Assembly (NCBI GenBank): GCA_963921195.1
Contig: OY992537.1
Coordinates: 74,840,894 to 74,904,893, forward strand
Source of the DNA: Pegoplata infirma
Taxonomy: Eukaryota > Arthropoda > Insecta > Diptera > Anthomyiidae
DNA length: 64,000 nt
Reading direction: 5' to 3'
Positions within the stretch are counted from its first letter, which is position 1; each line of letters begins with the position of its first letter. Under the pieces are notes generated by a model. The model made no database searches, had not been told where the DNA came from, and saw only the letters and a list, made by a program, of their open reading frames with translations. The position numbers and the translations under genes were made by a program. Shown here one piece after another: positions 44,615 through 56,609 of the stretch.

Positions 44615-44879
44615 GATGGTAAGCTAGTAGTTTTATATACAAATATTGTTTTTAAAGGTTTTTTCGTACGACTTACAGATTCCGAGCACAAAAATTTTAA
44701 AAAACTGTCTAAAAGTCAATATTGTCAAAAAAGCTGTTTTTAAAACGCCCATATCTTCCAAAGTATGGATAAAAAATATATGGTTTTTGATCATTTACGA
44801 AGCTTTATCAAATAACCAAAAATAAACAAAATCGTTGAATTGTCAGTTAAATTTCCCTTGGATTTGCTCTTATAATTTT

Positions 44880-45940
44880 TTTAAAAATTTTCATGGCTGT
44901 TATTACTTTGAGCCTATCAATAATTATACAAGTGTATTGCAAAAAGCTTTTTTATTTCTATTTGTAAGTTGTATTAAATAAGAAAACCTGTTAACCGGCT
45001 TTGTTAGTTTTCCATTAACTATAAAATTTTTCAAACCCGTTTTATAAATACATTTTTTTCTGATTGAGCAAAACTTAACATTGGCTTTAAAGTTTATTTA
45101 TGATTGTGTTACGACTACGTTTTAGACTTTGAGTTTTCCAACCGCAAAATTAAAAATGTTGCAATTCTGTGATTTCATTTTGCGATAAAAAAATTTAAAA
45201 TACATAAAAATTATTTTACTTACTGTTCGTTATAACTTAATAAATTTTCATTGTAATTATCCTTAAAGTCCTTTAACATGATTACGTTGTTGTTTTTTTT
45301 GTTTGTTTCTTTGTAGATGGTATTACAAATGATCTCAACTTAAAAGGTAAACAATGAAAACATTCATAAACAAACAACACAATATGGGGTATTAGAACCA
45401 CAAGGTTTCCTTTTAGCAAATTTACTTTTTCAATAGAAATTTCTAAACAACTAACTGACGATTATAAAAATCGTCTCCAATTGTATGTATTTGTTAGTTA
45501 ATTGTTTATTGTTTATAGTACAAGGTTAAAATAAAACATTAGAATTTATTTAATTAAATATTACAATTTGTTATAAAATCAACAATAGATTTAATAATGC
45601 TTAGAGATTTTTTTTAATATTTTTAAGGCACTTTTTATACATATAAAAAAACATATATTTATGTATAAATTATTTTCTATAATTTTCTTATTTGTTTTTC
45701 GCTCGTTGTATTAAAAATTTTCTTACTAAACTATACAAAAACTATATAAAAACTAACTTGTAGATGGAAAATTGCAAATAGTTTAACCACATAACATGTC
45801 GTTGTTATTGTATTGTTTGCATTTGTTTTTGACTTTATTTGTTGCTGCTTGTTATGTTGGTGTTTCTACACTCAAAAAAAAATATGTTAGTTAAAATTTG
45901 TTGATGTTAAAAATTAAATTCGAATCACTGGATACCCTCT
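44880..45940. other. Mostly non-repetitive interval with a possible microexon
   Basis: No match to other parts of the window except an orphan CACTCAAAAAAAAATATG end at 45870. At 45317-45346 a 30-base segment lies between a strong acceptor (T-rich tract then TTTGTAG) and a donor-like GTAAAC, and is open in one frame. This is speculative. Confidence 0.4.
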
Positions 45941-46560
45941 ACCATTTTAAGTGATAGAAATTTTTTCCAACGTAAAAAAAAAAACAAGTAGAAAATTTAA
46001 ATTCGACTTGGTCAAATCCATGAATACCCTCCACAATGCCATTTTTAAGTGATAAAAGAATTTTCTTACGTGAAAAAAATTAACAATTTCGATTAAAAAA
46101 ATTTTATTTTGAGTAAAAAATAATTTTTTTGACATATTTGCAAAAAAGAAATCCAACATTTTTTTGAGTGTAAATTTTTCGAGTGTAATTTTTTTTTTTG
46201 TTTTGTAAAAAAATATTTTTTAATGACAAAAGTACGTTGTAAAATATTTTTGTGACTTACCATTGGTAAAAGAGTTTGAAAAGCATTGGTAAGTTACCAA
46301 CAAGTCTTAAAAGCATTCGTAAGTTATCCATGCTTTTAAAACTTATTTCAAGGGTTTTCAACACTTGAATTTAAGGTTAAACCAATCTGAAATTCAGGAT
46401 TTTGTTTACAGCCTCTGAACCACTGGACCGATTTTGCTAAAATTTAATATCAACCAGACTTGAAAACAACAAAGATATATGCCAAGTTTCAGCAGTCTCA
46501 GGATTGTTCCGAAAGTTATCGTGTTTTGTATCTCGTAAATTCGTAATTTTTTTCCAAAGA
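45940..46560 (+). repeat. R-family repeat, partial copy 5
   Basis: ACAAGTAGAAAATTTAAATT then CGACTTGGTCAAATCCATG and ATACCCTCCACAATGCC, ending with GAACCACTGGACCGATTTTG. It matches the R order seen at 5404-7110. No gene. Confidence 0.55.
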
Positions 46561-46873
46561 AGTCCAGATTACACATTTTCCCTAAAGGAAACGTCTCAGA
46601 TGACATCTTTAGAAAGATTTTCAGTTTATTTAACAATTTTAACATAAATATTCTTAGATTTGAACTTATTTTTTCTACCAAAAATTCTCATTTTCCTATT
46701 GAAAAAGCCTCAGATTTAAAGACATTGTTTTAGATTATAAAACGTTTTTCCAACACAAAAAAACCTCAGATTCTAATAAAAAATTTTCACATAAAAAATC
46801 TCAGAAGCTAAGAAAATTTTCCTACAGATAAAGTCTCAGGCCCGTACAAATGTAAAATAAAAAGTCTATTTTA

Positions 46874-47118
46874 AGAAAAGTTTTATTTTAAATATATTCG
46901 ATTAGAGTTTTATTCTAGTTCGAGGCCCAAAAATATTTCTATATGATATTGTGATAATAGAGCATCTTTAATTTATTATATACTATACTACGAGATGAGT
47001 AACTTTTTTAAAGCAATTAATTAAAGATGTCATAATGACAATATCATATATAGAAATTTTTTTGGGCCTCGAACTAGAATAAAACTCTAATCGAATATAT
47101 TTAAAATAAAACTTTTCT
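46874..47118. mobile_element. Hairpin MITE with about 80-bp arms
   Basis: AGAAAAGTTTTATTTTAAAT...GTTCGAGGCCCAAAAATATT pairs almost perfectly with the right arm ending AAAACTTTTCT. TA lies on each side, consistent with a TA target, but no empty site is available. Transcripts would fold into a long near-perfect hairpin. Confidence 0.75.
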
Positions 47119-47953
47119 TATATATACATTAAAGTGTCCCTTATTTTGGAAATGTTGGAAATGTTGAGGCGGTACCCGCTCATTTTTTTCCATTTGACTT
47201 AAAAATAACTCAGGAAAAATTTTACGCCCCTACGACCACGCCTTACCTACGCGACGGGCCTTAAAGAGCGGGGCCAAAAAAATCATTTTTCCATAAAATC
47301 AAAAAATTTTAAAATTCAAGTGTTTTTATTATTTTTTCCAAACTAATCTTTTTTCTAATTAAACAAACTATTTTTTTTAGTGTATTTTCTGGGTTTGAGA
47401 GCTGTTTGTTGTTGAACATTTTTTTTATGTTGTTAGTTTTTTGTTTTTGCTATGAAAATTGTAGATAGCCAAAGATGCCAGACTTTTGAATGTAAGTCTC
47501 GTTTTTGTGCTTGTTTTCCAGCAATAAAAACATTTATGGGGCAGACTGGAATTCTTTTGTATGACAAAAAGGTTTTTCTTCCAATTTTTAACATCCAGGA
47601 AAATTTTTATTCGCCTTTGCCTAAAATGTAATTGGTACAAACTTGAGGTCAATCGGAATAACTTAGCTCGTGGCGCCTGGCGATCAAAGTTATGAATTTT
47701 TTAAAATTTAAAAAAATTGTAAAAAAATATTTTTTGCGACACATCATATTTACTAATTTTAATGCTATGAACAGGAACTTCAAAAAAAAAATAAAATCGA
47801 CCGAACGGGTTTTGAGATATCGCTAATAAAATTTGGCAAAGAATGGCTGGTTTTTTCTATGTTCAAGAATCTTTTTTTTAAACCTTAAAATTTCTTTCCC
47901 TTGACCCTTAATAAAGCTTGAAACAGTCTTTCAATTAAACTTAAATTGAGCCA

Positions 47954-48321
47954 CCCAGCAAAAAAAAAAAATTGGTAATGGGGACCCCTTCCTGCCTCGC
48001 TTACGTGGTAATGGCTTTGAATGCTACTAAATACCATTAGCATTACATTGCGCCAAAAAAGGCAAAATGCGGCTATCTCCAATGACATCATCTTGTTAAA
48101 GTAATTAACATTGAAATTGAGAGGTAACTAGTTACTCATGTTTTGCTAACCCCTTAATTTAATTACTTATTAAATTAAGGGGTTAGCAAAAACATGAGCT
48201 GGAGGTAGCAGCATTTTGCTTTTTTTGGCGCAATGTAATGCTAATGGTATTTAGTAGCATTCAAAGCCATTACCACGTAAGCGAGGCAGGAAGGGGTCCC
48301 CATTACCAAGTTTTTGTTGGG
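47954..48321. mobile_element. CCC-ended hairpin MITE with CA duplication
   Basis: The ends are CCCAGCAAAAAA and, reverse-complemented, CCCAACAAAAACTTGG. The arms match almost perfectly for about 100 bp (GGTAATGGGGACCCCTTCC, GCTTACGTGGTAATGGC, ACATTGCGCC). The centre has a second inverted repeat, CCCCTTAATTTAA / TTAAATTAAGGGG. CA flanks each side, and H repeats elsewhere read GAGCCAAATC without the insert. Confidence 0.75.
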
Positions 48322-48469
48322 CATATCCGTATATTTTAATCCGTGGCCCCATCGATCAATTTTTTGGAGTTTTGCGAAATTTTCACCAAAGTTTTGCGTT
48401 TTTAAAAATTGTGACAAACTTTCATTTAAGCTTAAATTGAGCTAAATCAAAACATTTAACCCATGGCGC

Positions 48470-49952
48470 CAGCGACGTATCCAGAAATTTGAAAGGGGGG
48501 GGGGGGGGACAGCCCAAAAAAATTTTTTCATTTTAATTTCTGATTCCAAATCATTTTTAGAACACTTCGTGGTTGAGATAATTGCGTCAATTAAAATTTT
48601 TAAATGTTTGAAAAATGTATCCATTTTTATTTACATCAAATTCATAAAAAATACTCGAAATATATTTTTTTATATATTGACCGATTACATATTGTCCATT
48701 GTCGGGTTTCAAGAATATTTTAAATTACTTTAGGCTTCTGTTCTGTCTTTCACAACTTTTCAATTCACATGAAAATTTTCAAATCACATGAAATCAAGTT
48801 TAGTATTTTGTTGATCACGTTTTCATTCGAAGTTGATATCAAATAATTAAAATTTAAAAAATTATAAGAAAAAAAGTGCATTCGGTTTACCTTAGCCAAA
48901 TTTTATTTATGTGAAACAAAACGAAAAAGAAATTCGGATGTGAAATGTAGAACACCAAAAAAATTTGGAAATTTTCATTTCCACATTTTTTATGTGAATT
49001 ACTTTTCTTGGAACAGCAACCTTAGACCCGATTTTTGCAAAAAGACCTAAATAGAAAATATTCCGAATACATTTTCATAAACAAAAAAATCTGGTGGTCG
49101 CTCTTTTAGGTTTAAGCTTGTTCCCAGGTACTATGAGAGGAATTTTATATAAAAAAGGTTAAAAATCTGAGATTTTTTATAGGAAAAGTCTCAGAACCTA
49201 AAGTTTATTATAGAAAAATTGTGTTTTTTTTTTATAAAAATTTTTTAAGAATCTGAAAATTTTTGTATACAAAAACTAGAATTTTCTATAAGAGAAAAAA
49301 ATCTAAGAACTTGAGACTTTTAATATAGAAAAAGCGGTAGAATCTTCGGGGTTTGAAAAATTTGTTTATCTCAAAATCAAGAGTATTTATGTAAAAATAA
49401 AAAAAACTTTCCTTTAAAAACAATATTCGACTCCTTTTAAATAAATATTGGTATCCTGTTTCCTTATCTGTCATCCAAATTGTTTTTGCAAGTACCGGTT
49501 TCCAGATATTCTCGGTTAAAAGTAAAAAAAAACCTATAAAAAAGCACTTTTTGGACATATTTTTAAGTTTTTTCCATAAAAAATGACTTGAATTTATAAA
49601 AAAATTGACCTCCTGAAATCCCAAATTATTAGGATAATTGATTCGGAATAACAAGGTACATTTTATATAAAATCAATCCCAGTTTTGTATGAGCAACGTA
49701 AAAATACGTTTGGGACACCCTTAAAGTGCAAAATTACCCTTTTTTAATATTCAGACTCGAATATCTTAAAGACGGTACGTGATAAAACTATACATATTTT
49801 TTGTATAATGCGTTGTAGTGTATTAAATTTTTAAAATTTCGAAATTGAAAAGGGGGGGGGGGCACGTGCCCCATGTACCCAACCCCTGTACCCAACCCCT
49901 GTACCCAACCCCTGTTCCCAACCCCTGTACCCACCCCCTGCATACGTCCATG
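48470..49952. mobile_element. hAT-type element with G-runs
   Basis: The ends are CAGCGACGTATCCAG and, reverse-complemented, CATGGACGTATGCAG. The 8-bp duplication CATGGCGC is perfect (48462-48469, 49953-49960). G14 lies just inside the left end (48495-48508) and G11 at 49852-49862. The right end carries five 13-bp repeats of GTACCCAACCCCT (about 49873-49936). The CAG(N)GACGTA(T)CCAG terminus followed by G-runs is familiar in hAT elements. No transposase recognised. Confidence 0.9.
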
Positions 49953-51508
49953 CATGGCGCCCTTAAATCAAAGCTTAGAGTCTTTGGTAAAAATTCTAAA
50001 AAACCAAAACTTTGATCAAACGTAGGAAATACCCGACATTTTTTCAGATTTGAAATAGGAATATCTCAAAAACCGTTCGAGCGATTTTATGTATTTTATA
50101 TCCATTTTAACAAAAAAATCTGTTTAAAGTTTGTTAATTTATATTAAGAGTTACAGAGTTTTTCTTTTAAGTGTCCAAATACCGCGCTTGTAGTTAAGGG
50201 TACAATAATTGCTTAATATTTAAATTTGTTTGAATTTTACCCTGTACCCCAGAAGGTTTGCAAAAACTAAAATTTAATGTGGGTCCTACTTAAACGATTT
50301 TCTGCGTTTTTTTTTCTTTCGTTTATCATTCGTTGTTGAATTTCAATTTCTTTTCATTTTAAACATAAGGGGAATTTCTTTAATACTTATATGAAAATAT
50401 TTCGCGCATGCTAAGTGGAAAATGCCGGTTATATACTTCTAATGTTTTGTTTATAACAAACGGTATGTGTAACGGTATGTATGTTTCTGGAAAATTAAGT
50501 ATTTTTTCGCTGAGGTCAGTTTAAGAACCATAAACAAAAAACGTTTTGATAAGACGACTGACTTTTTGAACACATTCCATTTAGAATGTGATTGAATTGT
50601 ACATACATAAGTATGTATCATTAGAGTGAAATTTTTTTTTTCTACTTTTGATTTTCCCAAGTGCCAGGGAAAATTTTTATTCTACTAGACCTAAAAGTTA
50701 TATGTTAAACATTTAAGGCAAATCGGGTTTTAAAAAAAAATATTTAAAAAACAAATTATTTTTATAATTATTTATTTTTATGCGCTAAATCAGTAGAACG
50801 GTTTTCGAGATATTACTATTTGAAATTTGGAAAATACTGCGTTTTTTCCTACCTTCAAACATTAAAAAAAAAATAAAATCGCAAAATTTCTTTCCCTTGA
50901 CGCTTTCATAGATCTTGATACAAACTTTCATTGAAAACTAATTTGAGCCAAATCTATTAATTTTAACTAGTGGCGCCCTTCGATTAAAGTTTTGGTTTTT
51001 AGCAAATGTTCACCAAAAACTCTAAACTTTGATCCAAGGACGCCATGGGTTTTAAGTATATCCCATTTCGATCCTCTGTTCGATTTTTTGAACAGTAGAG
51101 AACACCTTTTTCAAAAAAATATTTATGTATGAAAGAAGTGGAACTTCGGGTAAATATGGTTACGAATGTTAAGTCTCATCTTTCTGCAATTAAAAAAAAA
51201 TATCCCTGCTTGAACACCGCGATTTATTTGTCCATGAAATGCAATGAAAATCAGCACAGACATTGTTTCAAGCAAAAACGAAAATTTAGCATTTTTTGAT
51301 TTTCGGCTTTTAATTTTTTTGACTAATTTAATTTTTTTTTAGATCTACTGATGTTCCATTAACAGATTTTTGGTAGAAGTCTTGCTTAAACCCTTCGTAC
51401 AAGTATATTGAGAATGAAAATTCTGCAAAAGTTTTATTTTCTGCATTATTTCAAAAGTTTTAAGGCAAAAACCACCATAAAATGAATTGTTGTTTATCGA
51501 TTTTTTAC

Positions 51509-52834
51509 CAGGGTTGGCTACCGTTACCCTTTCAATACCGTTACCGATTAAAAACCCTTTAATATTGACTACCGTTACCGTTACCAATACCGAAATAAAA
51601 GATATTAAATACCGTTACCGATAAAAAACCATTACCTTTATTCGGATTTTTACCGGTATTATATCGGTTTTGTTTCGGTTGTGTTAATATTACATATTTT
51701 AAATTTTTTGCAGATAAAAAACAAAGTAAAATATTTTTAATGTACGTAAAATAAAAAAAAAAACTTATTTTTGTTCATTGTAAATCGGAATGTTATTTGT
51801 GCAAAAACAATGAAAAATCTATCAAACCAATGTTCACATTCGCAATTTACTAAATTATGTGGAAATCGGTCCAACCAATGATGCAATTTACCTAAAAATT
51901 TCTGATGAGAAAAGTGAGTGCCACGTAATGTAAGCATTTTTCAGTGGGAATATAAAAGAAGAGGCAAACCTGAATCGCTCATGTGTTGCTGGCGTTGTTA
52001 TCAACTATTTTGTAATTTTACAAAAAAAAATGTTGGCATTTTTTTAATTTTTGTCTAATTTAAACGATTAAAACTAAAAATTGCTCAAATGTGAAAAAAT
52101 CAGCTGACTATTTTAATAATTTTACAGAAATTGACCCGTTTGTAAAAAAAATTCCTTAAAAAAAATTATTAAATTTATTAAAAAAAAAAATTAAAGTTTT
52201 TTGAAAAACTTCGCTTCTCTTAAAACATTTTTAACAAAAAAAAATATTTTTTATTTAAATAAAAAACAATTTCAATGTTTAGGCTGTTTATCTAAAATCA
52301 GAAGATTTTTCATCTTAAATAAGCAAAATTATCTACGGTCTTAACAGATTTTTCTGCAAACTCTACCTGGTTTATCTTGACAGAAATTTAGCAAACTGCG
52401 TCAGCAAAAATCAGCAGATTTCTTAAATGGCTCAAAATGCAGATATTTCTGCTAATTGGACAGACATCTTATAAACACGTACAAATTCCATAATTTATTT
52501 GTTGAATTACAATATTGCGTGAATGTTTTAATTAGATTCTGAGTTAATTAATAGTCTATATAATTATATGTTAAAAATACACTAAATTTATCAGTTTTTT
52601 TAATTTTCTTAAAATTTTTGATTTTTTACGCGTTTTTAACAAATTTGTGACTTTTTAACATGTTTGGTAATTTTTTTTTCATAATACCGGTACGTACCGG
52701 TATCGTTGTTTCGGTAACGGTTAACCGTTACCTAAATAATCCAAAATACCGTTACCTTTACCGTTACCGATATAAAAAATATGTAATACCAATACCGTTA
52801 CCAATACCGTTATTCGTTTCGGTTGCCAACCCTG
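51509..52834. mobile_element. hAT-type element with TACCGTTACC repeats
   Basis: The ends CAGGGTTGGCTACCG and, reverse-complemented, CAGGGTTGGCAACCG have flanking 8-mers TTTTTTAC and CTTTTTAC (7 of 8). Both ends are dense in TACCGTTACC and CCGGTA words, probably transposase-binding repeats. No gene. Confidence 0.88.
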
Positions 52835-53411
52835 CTTTTTACATTAATTTAAATTATTTTTAAACTATTTATTTTGAAAATAATAAAATAAATTAATAAA
52901 ATAGCAAATAAATCCAAATATTAAAATTGCATAAAAAGTTGAAATACAGGCTTTTCTGGAAAAACGGCACATTGAAATTTTTTTTTGACAAGATTTTTAA
53001 GGTGCTAATTACTAGTAAAAAATAAAATTGAATCTTGGTCCAAAATGGGTTGAATGAAAGTCTGTACCAATCAATTTGAAATAGTCAGTGAAAAAAAATT
53101 AAATCTTTATTTAAAAAACTTTAGAAAAATCGCAATTTTTAATTTTTTTTTTACTAATTTCAAATGACGATATCTCGAAAACCGCTCTACCAAATTTCCA
53201 ATTTTTTTGATATTCATAAAATCAATAAAACTAATAAGATATATTTTTTTATGTTTCAAAAATCCAAAATATTGGCAAAAATATCCAAAAAACCAAAAGA
53301 TATCTTTTTTCGTTTTTCAAAAATCCAAAATATTGGTGAAAATTTTCAAAAACCCAAAACTTTGATCGAAGGGCGCCACGGGTTAAAATGGTAGAATTTA
53401 GCTCAAATTAA

Positions 53412-53807
53412 TGGCGTTTTCTTTTCTGGAAAAAAATGTTGCACTTTCTGCACTTTTTTTTCTTTAATGACTCCTTGTGGACAGTAATAAACAGTAAGTA
53501 TAGACATATTTGATACCAAAGGAAAGGTATTTTCGAGTTCTATCTAACTGTTCATAATAAAATGTCGAAACACGCTTATTTTATTGAAAACAATTTCAAA
53601 AACCCATAAATTTTTACATTTATCGGATCAGCTTAAAAACTGAGTATTGTTTTCAAATGCTTGATATAGCATTTTATAGTCCTTATAAATACCTTTCTTT
53701 TGGTACCAAATACGTCTATATTTACTGTACATAACTGTGCAGAAAGAGTCATTAAAGAAAAAAAAGTGCAGAAAATGCAACATTTTTTTCCAGAAAAGAA
53801 AACGCCA
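53412..53807. mobile_element. Palindromic MITE with TAA duplication, Harbinger-like
   Basis: The ends TGGCGTTTTCTTTTCTGG are mirrored at 53790-53807, with arms of more than 90 bp (GCACTTTTTTTTCTTTAATG and complement). TAA flanks both sides, and an uninterrupted H repeat at 47930-47955 (complement) reads CAATTTAAGTTTA, matching one TAA. It fits the TWA target of PIF/Harbinger. Confidence 0.8.
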
Positions 53808-54158
53808 TAAGTTTAAATGATAGACTGTCTTAAGCTCTATGAAAGAGTCAAGGGAAAGAAATTTTGAGATTATTTTTAAAAAGTTTATTTTTTTCTATTT
53901 TTTATAACCTCCACTCTAGTGAAAACATTTTAACACAAAAAAACAAAAATACACTCGAAAAAAATTTTACACTCAAAAAAAATTTAGTGAATTTGTTTTT
54001 TTAGACAAAAAAATAAAATATTTATAGGGGCCTATTCACAAAAAAAGTCATAATTCAATCATTACTCAATTTTTTCCATGTGGTTGTTGTAAATAATCAT
54101 AAAAAAATTCAAATTTAGTTTGAAAATTTTAAAAAATAAAAACCTGCTACCCACATCG

Positions 54159-56474
54159 CACTATAGGGAATTTTCTGGTATTTTCTGGCCAAAACTCCAA
54201 AAGTTGGGATATTGCCTCAAAATTTGGCAAGTTTATTTAGCGGTAAGTTTTAAGGCTCTGTATAAAAAATTGACATGATCTGGCCTAATAAATCGTGTTT
54301 TTAATGCAATTTTGTAATATAAGTTCGTCAATAATTTTTACATCCACGCCCACAAAAGGGGGCGGGCAAAAAAATAATTTTCCTAGTGCCTTTGGTCCAA
54401 GTGCAGGGCTTTGAACTTTTTGTGGCGTATTTTTTTTAATTTTTAAGCAAATGTACAAAAAAAATTTAAAATATGGGATTTTGCGTAGCTAGACTAAGTT
54501 ATTTAAGGGGGAGCTTTTTTTCACATGTTCCAATTTTGCCCATTTACGAACTTGAACATCGTAAGACTATAAGACATATTCGTGCCAAACATCAGGTGGC
54601 TAGCTCTTTTGGTTTGGACAGCATCGTGCATTCCCCAGACAGTCAGACCGACAGACGGTCAGACGGACATCACAAAATATCTTTTCCCCATGGAGCCGCA
54701 TGGCTTAGCGGATGAATACATCTTACTCACAAAGAGTTTCCCAATACCTCGTAAAGATATGGGAGTATGCAATTATATGCAAAAAAAGTAGCAGTCCACA
54801 AATATATTTGGTTTAAAAAAGAAAAAAATTAATTAAATAGAAAAATTTAAAAAATATATAAATCAACATTTTAAACCTGTACTTTGTACAAAATATCAGC
54901 TTTACCACAAGAAAATAAAATAAATTTAAAATGAGCTTTTAATTTTATTTCCATACAAATTGTTTTTGTTTTTAAAATCGACTTTCAAAAAATGTATAGA
55001 AAATTTGAAATTTAAAATAAAACTTTTGTTAAAATAGACTTTTTGTTTTCTTGTGGTAAGTGCCTATGTTTACTTGCTCTATTGATAATTGAAATTAATT
55101 TCAAAAGATTTTAATACAGGATTTTAAGTACGTTAATTTTGTAATAAGTTATGTTTTGTTTTTGACGCAGTGCTGCCAGGCTTTTTTTGTGAAAAATCGT
55201 CAAAATTTGGAAAAAAAATCGTCAAAATCGTCAAAAGTTTTCAAAAAAGTCGTCAAAAAATCGTCACTTTAAAAAATGTTGCAAAACATATTTTTTGATA
55301 TATTAAAATTTTTAAGCGCACAATAAAATTTGTTCTGTCCACTTTTGTTTAATGAATTTTGTAAATTTACGTACACAAAATATTTTTTAACTAACTAAAA
55401 AGGAATTTTCTTTTAAAACAAGTGACAAAATAGTTGAAAGTCATTCGATTTTTCATTTGTTTCAACAGACAGCAACATTCAATTTTAACTGCTGATAAAA
55501 TAAATATCATTAAATCTTAAACAAATAAAATTTCTTACATTTATTTTTACTATAGAAAACAAACTACAAGTGTAATTTGTTTTAGAACTTTAAAACGCTT
55601 CAAAATAAGGCACCGGTAAGACCCACGGAAAAATAATTTTTTTTCAGGCACTTTTTTTACATTTTAAAAGGATATACATTTAAAAAAAATTTAGTATCAA
55701 ACGTTTTTTGTCAAAAAACTCATCTTTTTAGAGCTAAAAATGAGCCTTCGAAAACACCCCAAAAAACTGACTCAAAAAAGCTTAAAATTAACGTATCAAG
55801 TATTTTGTTTGAAAATTTATCGATAAAGACTCCAATTATTCTCTGAGTTTTAATTTTTGAGTCTAAAAGGAGGGTTTCTTTGGATAAATCGTTTTCATAC
55901 AAAAATTTTAAATATTTTCAAATATAAAAAAAAAAAAAATTCATGTAAAAAAAGCAACAATTAAAATTAAATTAAAAAAATAATCATTTATTTTTTCATA
56001 CAGAGCAAAAATAAATGACTTTAAACGACATAATTTTTTAAGTGTAGTTATATTTCCAAAAGAGAATGAAATGTTGTAAATTTGTGTCTTTCTTCTGTAT
56101 TTTATCTTAATCGAATTTCATTTAATTTTTGTTTTCAACCCATTGTAAAATTAAAAAAGTTACACATTTTGATTTTTGTGAATAAAAGTGGATTTACAAA
56201 AAATCGTCAAAATGTATGGGAATCAAATCAGAAAATCGTCAGTCGTCATTTTGCAAAATTTCATGAAAAAATCGTCAAAATGACGAAAAATCGTCACTTC
56301 TGGCAGCACTGTTTTGACGCCTCCGTACTAGCGGTAAAAGAGTTTGGTGTACAAAAATATGTGTGCTAGCTTACTTTTATATAGTTTACTATATAATGGC
56401 ATCCGAAAAAAGTTTTTTTGAACACATCAAAAATGGACTTTTGGCCAACAATTCCTTATAAATTCCCTATAGTG
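54159..56474. mobile_element. CACTATAGGG-ended element, copy 2
   Basis: The ends CACTATAGGGAATTT are mirrored, and the inner arms share TGGCCAAAA. CATCG flanks each side (54154-54158, 56475-56479), a perfect 5-bp duplication. It contains a GACAGACGG tract (54645-54670) and CCCCATGGAGCCGCATGG, and hosts the hAT element at 55168-56311. A 5-bp GC-containing target and a CACWAT-type start recall Transib, but no transposase supports this. Confidence 0.78.
55168..56311. mobile_element. hAT-type element with CGTCAAAA repeats
   Basis: CAGTGCTGCCAG begins both ends in inverted orientation, and the 8-bp duplication TTTTGACG is perfect (55160-55167, 56312-56319). Both ends repeat AAAATCGTCAAAA. No transposase. 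Frames within it are incidental. Confidence 0.92.
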
Positions 56475-56609
56475 CATCGTCTCAAAATTGACAAATAATT
56501 TTAAATTTTGGGACTTTTTATGATTGTGTTTACAACAAACACAGGGAATATCAAGTTTAAAAATAATAAAATTAGTCATAACCAGTCATATAATTTTTTA
56601 TATTTATAA

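Larger units (their letters stand above)
41109..44627 (+). mobile_element. Helitron, non-autonomous, with minisatellite
   Basis: The 5' end is TCTATATATATAAAAGAG. The 3' end is hairpin CCGGTA-ACGAAG-TACCGG followed by GATGGTAAGCTAG. The base before is A and after is T. A sister FB-A copy near 40504 shows the empty site CTTCATAATTTTATATAC against CTTCA[insert]TAGTTTTATATAC, so there is no target duplication and insertion was between A and T. These are the defining Helitron features (5' TC, 3' hairpin plus CTRR, AT target). No Rep/helicase is present; the inside is two kinds of tandem repeat plus unique A+T-rich DNA. Confidence 0.93.
40733..44873. mobile_element. FB-A copy hosting the Helitron
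   Basis: The left arm is 40733-41108 (ATGAGCAAATCC...AAATCTTCA) and the right arm 44628-44873 (TAGTTTTATATAC...GGATTTGCTCTTA). Joined, they read as one FB-A element. It lies head to tail with the previous copy. Confidence 0.75.
47430..53900. repeat. H-family repeat region hosting several insertions
   Basis: Blocks such as AATTTGAGCCAAATC, TTAATCCGTGGCGCCC, GATCAAAGTTTTGG, TTTCGAGATAT and TTTCTTTCCCTTGA recur at about 47640-47700, 47880-48470, 49953-50110, 50780-51060 and, inverted, at 53160-53400 and 53820-53880. Another copy lies at 58560-58680. The four elements listed separately inside (47954, 48470, 51509, 53412) are all cut into H copies. Apart from these I see no gene. Confidence 0.5.
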
